A stretch of DNA of 6,724 nucleotides from Holophagae bacterium (GCA_030609785.1 JAUWTC010000145.1:1-6724), one strand, 5' to 3'. Shown: positions 1-5,644, counted from the stretch's first letter. The notes: a model not told the origin generated them from the sequence alone. Translations and numbers: made by a program.

Positions 1-10
1 GAACTTCGAT

Positions 11-41
11 GTTGAGCGTTGGACGTTGAGCGTTGGACGTT
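11..41. repeat. 14-bp tandem repeat, two copies plus a partial third
   Basis: The unit GTTGAGCGTTGGAC occurs twice in direct tandem (11-24 and 25-38), and the first three bases of a third copy follow. It lies in the gene-free stretch upstream of the small membrane protein. It has no recognisable coding, insertion-sequence or CRISPR character. It looks like one of several simple intergenic repeats scattered through this window. Confidence 0.85.
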
Positions 42-122
42 CCGTTCCGGTTTACGGTGCATCTGTCATTCCCGATTTGGTTACGGCCAAGGGGCCGCGC
101 TGCGTGTCCTGGCGTTCCCAAA

Positions 123-148
123 CCCCTATCCCCTAAATCCTAACCCCC
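123..148. repeat. Telomere-like C-rich repeat (CCCCTAT/CCCTAAA type)
   Basis: Four C-tracts (CCCC, CCCC, CC, CCCCC) are separated by short A/T spacers (TAT, TAAAT, TAA). The first part, CCCCTATCCCCTAA, is the exact reverse complement of the end of the array at 4284-4315, so this is a third member of the repeat type found in the gap between pepD and the Asd-like gene. The minus strand is G-rich, but one short tract makes a G-quadruplex less convincing here than in the other two copies. Confidence 0.75.
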
Positions 149-181
149 TGTTCAGAGCCCAACAGTGTCAATTTCGTACGG

Positions 182-203
182 ATCGAGTTACGCTCAACTC
201 GAT
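182..203. promoter_or_regulatory. Perfect inverted repeat upstream of the membrane protein gene
   Basis: ATCGAGTT (182-189) and AACTCGAT (196-203) form a perfect 8-bp inverted repeat around a 6-nt centre, ACGCTC. The right arm ends 22 nt before the chosen ATG at 226. It could be a dyad operator for a transcription factor or a hairpin in the 5' leader. No T-tract follows, so an intrinsic terminator is unlikely. Function is inferred from position only. Confidence 0.45.
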
Positions 204-225
204 GCCGATTTACCTGAGACGAGCC

Positions 226-657
226 ATGGCCGATGACGACGTTGAGGTCCCCGATCACTTCGAAGGTGTGCCTCTCAAGGGGTTCGTTCGGCTGGTTGGA
301 TGGATCGCTGGTTTGGTTCTCGCCATTGGGGGCATCACGCTTATGGTACTCGCAGCGGGAACGCCCATCGAGGCCCTTGGCGCCGTCTGTGCCGCCGCCG
401 GGTGTATCCTCTTGGCCGCCGTCGTCCGTTGCCGCCGCTTCGAGACCCAGATAGGGCGGCGGTGGATCACGATCGGGGCTGGACCCTTGACCCGCCGTAT
501 CAAAAAAGACCTGGTTGCCGGCCACGAACTGCGCGCCGCGACCGGATGGCGAAGGCTTTACGCCGATGACGAGGTCGTCCTGACCCTGAGCATCGAGGAC
601 CATCAGCATATTATGCCGACTCGAGATCCCGAGGAGCTGAGAAAAGCGTTGGGATGA
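226..657 (+). CDS. Small two-helix inner-membrane protein, possibly PH-like cytoplasmic domain
   Basis: The product is 143 aa and I cannot name its family with certainty. After an acidic N-terminus (MADDDVEVPD) there are two hydrophobic helices, about residues 21-43 and 47-67, forming a tight hairpin. A soluble domain of about 70 residues follows (72-143). Its strand-rich start (RRWITIGAGPLTRRIKK), internal VVLTLSIEDH and closing helix (DPEELRKAL) resemble the membrane-anchored bacterial PH-like (bPH) layout. That is an inference from pattern only. The frame is open back to position 19, but the extension would translate the repeats at 25-41 and 123-148 and reads as non-coding. An ATG at 202 lies inside the inverted repeat and has no visible Shine-Dalgarno. 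The ATG at 226 has only a weak GAGACGAG upstream. No functional partner is adjacent; the next gene is convergent. Confidence 0.65.
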   Translation: MADDDVEVPDHFEGVPLKGFVRLVGWIAGLVLAIGGITLMVLAAGTPIEALGAVCAAAGCILLAAVVRCRRFETQIGRRWITIGAGPLTRRIKKDLVAGHELRAATGWRRLYADDEVVLTLSIEDHQHIMPTRDPEELRKALG

Positions 658-709
658 TCTTCATGGCGAGGTGCGGGCGCTGAAGGACCCGCCTTATGGT
701 CGTCACAAT

Positions 710-727
710 GCGGGGCAGGAGCCCCGC
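710..727. repeat. Perfect GC hairpin, GCGGGGC-AGGA-GCCCCGC
   Basis: A perfect 7-bp stem, GCGGGGC (710-716) and GCCCCGC (721-727), encloses an AGGA tetraloop in the gap between two convergent genes. A second, weaker inverted pair, GCGGG (673-677) and CCCGC (688-692), lies just before it. Neither has a T-tract on either strand, so these are not canonical intrinsic terminators. They could still halt or protect the 3' ends of either convergent transcript. I recall similar GC hairpin units as dispersed intergenic repeats in environmental genomes. Confidence 0.6.
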
Positions 728-764
728 GCTCCCGTCTTGAGTCCTGGCCTCCCAGGGATTTTCC

Positions 765-791
765 CTTCGTTTTCTTCGTGTCCTTCGTGGA
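765..791. repeat. 9-bp tandem repeat, CTTCGTNNN, three copies
   Basis: Three consecutive 9-mers share the core CTTCGT: CTTCGTTTT, CTTCGTGTC and CTTCGTGGA. A related TTTCGT occurs at 806-811. The segment lies between the ends of the convergent genes, downstream of the beta-helix-like gene on the minus strand. Very similar CTTCGTGTCCTTCGTGG strings are familiar to me from intergenic DNA of unrelated environmental bacteria. No open reading frame across it looks real. Confidence 0.7.
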
Positions 792-825
792 TCAATTGCC
801 TTTTCTTTCGTACCTTGTGGTGGAC

Positions 826-1290
826 CTACCAGGCCGAAGTGTCCCCCGACTCGAAACCGTCGGCGAAGATGGAGTCGGCGGTCTGAGGACAGGGGAAAGC
901 TGCCGAGCATTCTACCTCCAGGTTGGTGCCGGTCATTGTGGCGCCGGAGGTGGTTTTCAGGGCGTTGGGTACACAGCCGTTTTCGACTCTGAGGTCCTGC
1001 AACCCGACCTCAGTGCCCGAGCCGACCATCAGCACCAGCCCCTGGACGATGGCCCCGCCTGCTGCCGGTCCGGCCAGGTCCAAGGACCGGGCGATGACGA
1101 TTGACTCGGCGTAGGTCTGGGCCGAGAGCGTGATCAGCACGCAGGCCGGGTCGTCGATCGCCTCCTGGATTGTGGCGTGCGTGCCCGGCACCGAGCAGGT
1201 CTGAGCGTGCAGGGGTGGGGCCAGAGCCGCCAGGGTCAGGACGAGCGAGGTGATGACCAACCTCGAACCGGAGAATTCAGGAAAACTCAT
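826..1290 (-). CDS. Secreted beta-helix-like protein with C-terminal DGFESGD motif
   Basis: The product is 154 aa. It begins with a Sec signal peptide: hydrophobic core about residues 11-25 and a probable cut after LHA (28-30: HAQ). The mature part starts TCSVPGTHATIQEAIDDPAC and continues ITLSAQTYAESIVIARSLDLAG, which is the opening pattern of right-handed parallel beta-helix (pectate-lyase-like) proteins. Only about two or three coils would fit, so it is short for that fold. Five cysteines (32, 50, 106, 128, 134) fit an exported, disulfide-bonded protein. The last 16 residues are DSIFADGFESGDTSAW and the stop follows the Trp directly. In related secreted proteins, as I recall them, this motif often opens or closes a longer C-terminal region. 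The ATG overlaps the stop of the upstream secreted-protein gene as ATGA (1287-1290), and a weak GGGG lies upstream, so translational coupling is likely. The ligand or substrate is unknown. Confidence 0.75.
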   Translation of the reverse strand: MSFPEFSGSRLVITSLVLTLAALAPPLHAQTCSVPGTHATIQEAIDDPACVLITLSAQTYAESIVIARSLDLAGPAAGGAIVQGLVLMVGSGTEVGLQDLRVENGCVPNALKTTSGATMTGTNLEVECSAAFPCPQTADSIFADGFESGDTSAW

Positions 1291-2567
1291 GGTATGCCGA
1301 TCCCCAGGTGGGCCACCTTGAGGTTGTCGTTGGTGTTGTCGAAGTAACTGATCAGCCCCAGGCCATCGGCGCCGATGGCGATTGAGGCGTGGGCGCCGAT
1401 GTCTCCTTCGCTATCCAGGATGGAAATCCGCGTCGAAAAGGCAGCGGGGTCGATCCGAATCTGGTCGCCATCGATGATCAACCCCGGGCCAGGGCTGTAC
1501 GTCGTGTCATCGTCCACCTCGCAGGCCACCGTGCCATCCTGGTTCACCACCCGGATCGATTCACCCGCGGGGCAGGTACCCGACACCCGGGTCTGAATAG
1601 CCGTTGGGACCACGCTGAAGGTGGTGCCGGCAAGAGCCAGACCGAAGCCTTCGAAATAGAGGGTGTCCTGGTCGGTGGCGGTGGTTATGACCTCTATTCC
1701 GCCCACCTGCAGCGTCATTCCGCCACCCGCCGAGTTCTCAATGTTAAAAGTCTGTGGTGTGCCCCAAGGACGATTGATCCCAGACTCGCTGAACTCCGTG
1801 TCCGGCAGGAAGTCCTCGCTGCCGTCCAAGACCAGGTCGGGCCCGCCGGCCGTATTGGCCGCTCCCACGCCCGCTCCATCGGGGGAGTTACTGATCCCGA
1901 CCACGCCGTAGGTTTCTCCCGACGTATCCGCCTCTGTGCCCTTGATCGCCGCCGTCGCGGAAGTCACGGACTTCTGACCCTGTGGCGGAAGGGCCGAGCG
2001 CCCGCTGGATGCAGGTCTATTTGTGCTGCCCGCCTGAATTTCGGCCGCCTGCTGATCGATTGTGACGGTTCCGGAACTGCCTTGGCTCATGTACTGCCTC
2101 AGCACGCTCAGCGCCTCCTCGACTTCTCTTCCCGATGGCATGGGGGAGGTCCTAAAAAACCGGCCGGAGGACCACTCGCCGGACTCCAGCACCTCACCCT
2201 GTACTTCTTGCAGCACCGCACGAACGAACCATACATAGCTTTCACCCGGATCCAGGCCTTGAGCCAAATCCGGTTGCCAGGCGGTGGCGCCACCGGGCAC
2301 GCGGGCGTACAACACCTCCTCGCAGCTGGTGAGGTCGATGTCGATCGTGTCGGGGGGTTGGGATGCCTCCGGGATGCGATAGACGACAACCTCGGAAGCC
2401 ATTGCACCCGTCACGCCGCCCCAGATAAAGGTCGGACACCGGCCTTCGATCTCGGCAATCCTGTCTACCGCGCCTGGTGAAACCGCCTCTGCGTGTTCAG
2501 CCGCGCCGAAAACAGGGACCATGATGATACTGAGAGCCAAAACCGTCATTCCGATTCGATTGCTCAT
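1287..2567 (-). CDS. Secreted modular protein with collar-like repeats
   Basis: The product is 426 aa with a signal peptide (hydrophobic core about 6-21, then AAEHAEA). Residues about 44-142 form a fibronectin-III-like region: CPTFIWGGV, then VVVYRI, then SYVWFVRAV. A polar linker with a short helix follows (about 147-215). Next is a collar-like region (216-300) with ETYGVVGISNS, GPDLVLDGS and TFNIENSAGGGMTLQVGG. Two copies of a Y-x-x-G-x-G-L-x-x-x-G pattern follow (about 304-314 and 357-367). They flank a disulfide-type unit, SGTCPAGESIRVVNQDGTVAC (329-349). The end carries one ILDSEGDIGAHASIAIGADG / LISYFDNTNDNLKVAH unit (383-420), a sequence usually seen in multiple copies. The start is firm: GGGAGG (2573-2578) lies 5 nt before the ATG. 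The gene is coupled to the beta-helix-like gene downstream. It is probably a surface or extracellular structural or adhesive protein. No enzyme motif is visible. Confidence 0.75.
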   Translation of the reverse strand: MSNRIGMTVLALSIIMVPVFGAAEHAEAVSPGAVDRIAEIEGRCPTFIWGGVTGAMASEVVVYRIPEASQPPDTIDIDLTSCEEVLYARVPGGATAWQPDLAQGLDPGESYVWFVRAVLQEVQGEVLESGEWSSGRFFRTSPMPSGREVEEALSVLRQYMSQGSSGTVTIDQQAAEIQAGSTNRPASSGRSALPPQGQKSVTSATAAIKGTEADTSGETYGVVGISNSPDGAGVGAANTAGGPDLVLDGSEDFLPDTEFSESGINRPWGTPQTFNIENSAGGGMTLQVGGIEVITTATDQDTLYFEGFGLALAGTTFSVVPTAIQTRVSGTCPAGESIRVVNQDGTVACEVDDDTTYSPGPGLIIDGDQIRIDPAAFSTRISILDSEGDIGAHASIAIGADGLGLISYFDNTNDNLKVAHLGIGIP

Positions 2568-2659
2568 GCAATCCTCCCGGCACTGGGGCCAGTCAACCCA
2601 GTAACCTCAACCGCGTTGTGTGTTCACATGAAATGTAGGTTCGACAACCTGTTTTGTCC

Positions 2660-2688
2660 AAAAAAAAGGGCGGGTTTGAAACCCGCCC
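2660..2688 (-). terminator. Intrinsic terminator downstream of pepD
   Basis: Read on the minus strand, GGGCGGGTTT and AAACCCGCCC form perfect 10-base arms (2679-2688 and 2668-2677) around a single C, so the real hairpin is a GC stem of 7 or more bp with a short T/A loop. Eight consecutive T residues follow (2667-2660). It starts 31 bp past the pepD stop and ends before the start of the secreted-protein gene. The same GGGCGGGTTTGAAACCCGCCC sequence is also familiar as a dispersed repeat, so it may be a repeat that doubles as a terminator. Confidence 0.85.
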
Positions 2689-2718
2689 CTCCATCGAATT
2701 ATTGAATCTCTTCGAGTT

Positions 2719-4185
2719 CTAGGCCAACTCCGCCAGCACACCCTTGAGGTGTGTGTAAAACCTCTGCACAGACGAGATCTGCACCTTCTCCTCGGGCGAA
2801 TGGGCGTTTTCAATCTGGGGCCCGATTGAAACACAATCCATGTCGGGCACTTTTTCGATCAGCAGACCGCACTCGAGGCCGGCGTGGATTGCCTTGAGGT
2901 CGGGGGTCTCTCCGAAGAGTTTTTCGAAGACCTTGACCGTCGTCTGCACGATGGGGGAGTTGGGATTGGGCTTCCAACCCGGGTAGGAGTCCCTTATGAC
3001 AACGGTTGCGCCCGTCTGCCGGAAGATCGAACCGACCCTCCGTCGTACGGCAAAAAGGGCCGGCATGACCGAAGACCGATGGGAGCAGACGAAGTGCGCC
3101 GAGTCATCGGAGGTCCGAACGACCGCCAGATTCGACGAGGTCTCCACCAGGCCCGGTACGTCGCGAGACATCGCCAGCACCCCGTGGGGCAGGCTATCGA
3201 TCAGGCGCAGGAAGGTGTCGCGGACACTTGTTTCCAATACCTTCTGGTTGTCGTCGGTGTCATCGAGTTCGTCAAGGCTGAGCTCGATCGCAGGTTCCGC
3301 CGAGCCGAATTCCTCTTTGAAGCCCTTCTCGCAATCGGCCATCACGGTCTTGAATTGGTCGATCCGGTCCTTGAGGATCCGAAGCGTGACGAAACACTCC
3401 CGAGGAATGGCGTTGTGCTTGGTTCCGGCGTCGAAGTCTACGACGTCGATATCCGAATCCTGTTGCATTGCGGCCAGAATGGTCTCGACGGCAAACCTTA
3501 TGGCGTTGCCACGGTTTTCGATGATGTTCAGGCCGGAATGACCGCCCCTGAGGCCGCGAACGGCCAATCGCACAGGAACGGAGCCCAATAGACCACGCCG
3601 CCTTACGAGAGGCAAATGTGCGTTGCTGTCGGCGCCTCCGGCACAGCCTATGTAGACGGCGCCGTCTTCCTCGGTGTCCAGGTTGAGCATGACGCGGCCG
3701 GAGACGATCGAGGGGTCCAACTGCTTGGCGCCGGTCAAGCCGGTTTCTTCATCGACAGTGCAAAGGAGCTCGAGGGGACCGTGGACGGCCTCGGGATCGT
3801 CGACAACGGCCATGGCCGCGGCCAGTCCGACGCCGTTGTCCGCACCGAGGGTGGTGCCGATCGCATGGACCCAGTCACCATCGACAGCGACCTTGATGCC
3901 CTCGGTCATGAAGTCGTGTTCAATGTCGGAGTTTTTCTCACAGACCATGTCCATGTGGTTCTGAAGGACGATCGTCGGCGCCTGCTCATGCCCGGGCGTC
4001 GCCGCGACGTGGATACAGAGCGTTCCGGCGGCGTCCTGATGGACCTCGTGGCCGCCGTCCGTGCCCCATTTTTTCATATGTTCGATGATCTTTTCCTCGT
4101 GCTTCGAGGGGCGCGGAGTCTTTCGAATACCGTCAAAATGGGCCCACAGGCCACGGGGTTCGAGATTGGTCAGGGGGCTTGTCAT
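2719..4185 (-). CDS. pepD: Cytosol non-specific dipeptidase (aminoacyl-histidine dipeptidase), peptidase M20C
   Basis: The product is 488 aa, the usual length for PepD (E. coli about 485). It is a cytoplasmic di-zinc exopeptidase that cleaves dipeptides, including Xaa-His, during peptide turnover. The metal and catalytic residues of the family can be placed: H77 and D79 in NHMDMVCEK; bridging D116 in TTLGADNGVG; E146 (general base) and E147 in TVDEETGL; D170 in LNLDTEE; H462 in IENAHSPEE. Residues about 185-390 hold the inserted lid/dimerisation domain, with the GLRGGHSGLNI and TKHNAIPRE signatures. There is no signal peptide. The start is well supported: AAGGAG lies 6 nt before the ATG. The gene appears to be transcribed alone, with an intrinsic terminator 31 bp after the stop and a 239-bp gap upstream. 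All key residues are present, so it should be active. Confidence 0.95.
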   Translation of the reverse strand: MTSPLTNLEPRGLWAHFDGIRKTPRPSKHEEKIIEHMKKWGTDGGHEVHQDAAGTLCIHVAATPGHEQAPTIVLQNHMDMVCEKNSDIEHDFMTEGIKVAVDGDWVHAIGTTLGADNGVGLAAAMAVVDDPEAVHGPLELLCTVDEETGLTGAKQLDPSIVSGRVMLNLDTEEDGAVYIGCAGGADSNAHLPLVRRRGLLGSVPVRLAVRGLRGGHSGLNIIENRGNAIRFAVETILAAMQQDSDIDVVDFDAGTKHNAIPRECFVTLRILKDRIDQFKTVMADCEKGFKEEFGSAEPAIELSLDELDDTDDNQKVLETSVRDTFLRLIDSLPHGVLAMSRDVPGLVETSSNLAVVRTSDDSAHFVCSHRSSVMPALFAVRRRVGSIFRQTGATVVIRDSYPGWKPNPNSPIVQTTVKVFEKLFGETPDLKAIHAGLECGLLIEKVPDMDCVSIGPQIENAHSPEEKVQISSVQRFYTHLKGVLAELA

Positions 4186-4283
4186 GAGTTTCTCCTTGTT
4201 CGGGCCGGGCAGGACCTCCGGCCGGTGGTCATGATAGCGGAGATTGGTTTGGGGTGCTTAATACTCAGGGGAAACACTGACAA

Positions 4284-4315
4284 GGGATTAGGGTTTTGGG
4301 ATTAGGGGATAGGGG
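4284..4315. repeat. Telomere-like G-rich heptamer array with G-quadruplex pattern
   Basis: On the plus strand five G-tracts occur at regular spacing: GGG ATTA GGG TTTT GGG, then ATTA GGGG ATA GGGG. All loops are 3-4 nt, which meets the standard G-quadruplex pattern. It lies upstream of pepD. A TTGTCA on the minus strand (4283-4278) abuts it, with a TATTAA at 4263-4258, but the 14-nt spacer is too short for a confident promoter. The array is in inverted orientation to the one at 4394-4435: GGGATTAGGG (4284-4293) is exactly complementary to CCCTAATCCC (4401-4410). Confidence 0.8.
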
Positions 4316-4393
4316 CGTACTCACTTTGAGGTTCCGACGAATAACAATGAAACACAGACTGCCTTGTTTGGAATCGGTTGATCGTTCTTGAAA

Positions 4394-4435
4394 CCCTCAT
4401 CCCTAATCCCTCATCCCTAAATCCTCAGCCCTTAC
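4394..4435. repeat. Telomere-like C-rich heptamer array overlapping the Asd-like stop codon
   Basis: Six consecutive heptamers follow the pattern CCCTNAN with decay at one end: CCCTCAT, CCCTAAT, CCCTCAT, CCCTAAA, TCCTCAG, CCCTTAC. The minus strand, which is the sense strand of the Asd-like gene, therefore has four GGG tracts with 4-nt loops (4417-4394). This is a G-quadruplex pattern that would appear in the mRNA just after the stop. The stop codon (4427-4425) and the last two sense codons lie inside the array. Confidence 0.8.
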
Positions 4436-5363
4436 CAAACCCCTCAAGCATCGCGGCCACTGTCACCGCACCGCCAATATGCAGGCCGTCGACAATAGCC
4501 TGAAGGGTCAACATGTGCCCTCCCGGCGAGGCTTCGAGCTGTGTCAACCAGATGCCGTCCCTATCGCTCACACCATCGATGTTCAGTGGCGAATTCTTAA
4601 TTGAGAGACCAGGGGCATGTTTCAGCGCGCGGATGGCGGCTTTGATGGGCAAGGTCGAGGCAAAAGTCAGACTCAGAATGGCCAGGTGGCCGTGAAAGCA
4701 GCCCGCGAGCGTCCGGGTGGCGGCAACTTCCAGATCAGGGAAGAGGAGAGAGGCCTCGTTCACCAGATCAACACCGGAAACAGCCGTCATGTTGAACGCA
4801 GCGACGCGCTTGTCGATTTTCTCGGAAACATCGTCACCTTGCAGACGCTGGGCAGCTTGATGCGCCAGAGTCGTGACCGCCTCCTGGCCGTAGATCGACA
4901 CGGGCTCGATGGCGGCAATCGTCAGTGCGGTCGGCTCGAAGGCGGCGAGGGCCCGGACAACCTCGTCCGCCACGACGATCGACGGGTGAGCCGGGCGAAG
5001 GCGCGCCCCGGAAGTCACGGCGTCGGCATTCAGGGCGGGTGATGTGATGTGGCGGTAGTGGCCGAGGGACGAGGCGTCAATGAAAACAAACGTGGCGTCG
5101 TCCTCGAGCGCCTGTTCGAGTACCTTGAGGCGAGGGCTGATCCGATCGGCCGCCAAAAGGACGACGTCATACTCCGACAGGAACTCCCCTTCGTTCAAAG
5201 GAGGTACCAGGGCCGCCTGGCCGCCGATTTCGGAGATCTGGTGTTCCTCGTCGTCTGAGGTGTGAAAGAGGCTCAGATCGGCCTCGGGAAAACGTTTTTG
5301 AATTTCTGAGGCAATTTCCTGACCCATCAGGGTCACGGGATCCAAAATAGCGAAGCGAGGCAT
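4425..5363 (-). CDS. Aspartate-semialdehyde dehydrogenase-like (Usg-type) protein, probable pseudoenzyme
   Basis: The product is 312 aa, slightly short for the Asd family (about 330-370). The family call rests on FVFIDASSLG (92-101, like the 'vIDnSs' strand), VSIYGQEAVTTLAHQ (155-169, like the 'yqavSGaG' segment), AAFNMTAV (188-195), FHGHLAILSLTF (223-234, like 'fyGHsqsvnvef'), KHAPGL (248-253), and a closing HIGGAVTVAAMLEGF helix like the 'lrkGaAlnavqiae' end. Two functional sites look lost. The NADP-binding GxTGxxG loop reads DPVTLMG (8-14). The catalytic-Cys motif NPNC aligns with HPSI (126-129). The only cysteine in the protein is C222. E. coli USG-1 similarly lacks the nucleophile. Lysine/threonine biosynthetic activity is therefore unlikely. 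It lies 43 bp downstream of the YdcH-like gene, probably on the same transcript. The ribosome site is weak (GGGGA, 5 nt before the ATG). Its 3' end runs into a heptamer repeat array. Confidence 0.75.
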   Translation of the reverse strand: MPRFAILDPVTLMGQEIASEIQKRFPEADLSLFHTSDDEEHQISEIGGQAALVPPLNEGEFLSEYDVVLLAADRISPRLKVLEQALEDDATFVFIDASSLGHYRHITSPALNADAVTSGARLRPAHPSIVVADEVVRALAAFEPTALTIAAIEPVSIYGQEAVTTLAHQAAQRLQGDDVSEKIDKRVAAFNMTAVSGVDLVNEASLLFPDLEVAATRTLAGCFHGHLAILSLTFASTLPIKAAIRALKHAPGLSIKNSPLNIDGVSDRDGIWLTQLEASPGGHMLTLQAIVDGLHIGGAVTVAAMLEGFGKG

Positions 5364-5406
5364 GGGTTCCCCAGTCTTAGTTTTTTTCGCAACCGAGTCT
5401 TTGGGA

Positions 5407-5613
5407 TCAGGACGCCACTCTGCGGATGTGTTCCATCTGATCCTTGAGCCGGAGTTTCTTCTTCTTTAACTGCTTTTGTTCGAATTCTTCTTCGGGGGTC
5501 AGAAACCCCTTCAACCGCAGTTCTTCCAGACGTGTCTCGTGGCCTTGGTGCTGTGACCGGAGTTCGTCAAAAGTCATTTCAGTCCTTCCAACCTGTTTGC
5601 GGGTCGAAATCAT
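5407..5613 (-). CDS. YdcH/DUF465-family small coiled-coil protein
   Basis: The product is 68 aa and mostly charged helix. From about residue 14 the pattern FDELRSQHQGHETRLEEL, a short break GFLTPEE (36-42), then QKQLKKKKLRLKDQMEHI (47-64) matches the two-helix hairpin of the YdcH/DUF465 family, including the typical LKKKKLRLKDQM segment near the C-terminus. The biochemical role of the family is not established. Two starts are possible. The ATG at 5613 has GGAGGA 5 nt upstream and is preferred. The internal ATG at 5577 (M13) has AAGGA upstream and would give a 56-aa core product. The gene precedes the Asd-like gene with a 43-bp gap that contains an A7 tract on the sense strand. A -10-like TATACT lies about 30 bp upstream, so this gene probably heads a two-gene transcript. 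Confidence 0.85.
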   Translation of the reverse strand: MISTRKQVGRTEMTFDELRSQHQGHETRLEELRLKGFLTPEEEFEQKQLKKKKLRLKDQMEHIRRVAS

Positions 5614-5618
5614 TCGCG

Positions 5619-5624
5619 TCCTCC
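5619..5624 (-). promoter_or_regulatory. Strong ribosome binding site for the YdcH-like gene
   Basis: GGAGGA lies 5 nt before the ATG at 5613 on the minus strand. It favours the longer 68-aa product over a start at 5577, although that second ATG has its own AAGGA. Confidence 0.75.
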
Positions 5625-5644
5625 ATTGTTCTTGGCACGAATTC

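Noticed and set aside
11..41. Possible CRISPR repeat
   Set aside because: The units are directly adjacent with no spacers, and no other array in the window has repeat-spacer structure or cas genes.
19..225. N-terminal extension of the membrane-protein frame
   Set aside because: It would translate the tandem and telomere-like repeats and adds a Pro/Asn-rich, low-quality sequence ahead of a natural-looking start at 226.
133..609. 158-codon minus-strand frame opposite the membrane protein
   Set aside because: It is low-complexity and polar with no ribosome site; the plus-strand frame has clear membrane helices.
1389..2480. 363-codon open frame on the plus strand opposite the secreted modular protein
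   Set aside because: The minus-strand frame has a signal peptide, a strong ribosome site and recognisable domains. The antisense translation has no coherent domain or ribosome site, and long antisense frames are common in GC-rich genes.
4258..4283. TTGTCA / TATTAA as a pepD promoter
   Set aside because: The spacer is only 14 nt, outside the normal 16-18 range, so I did not list it as a feature.
2884..4305. Long plus-strand frames (235 and 229 codons) opposite pepD
   Set aside because: pepD is intact with all catalytic residues. These frames are its complementary shadow and show no independent features.
5577..5613. Start of the YdcH-like gene at 5577
   Set aside because: It has a usable AAGGA, but the ATG at 5613 has a stronger GGAGGA at ideal spacing. 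Both could be used.
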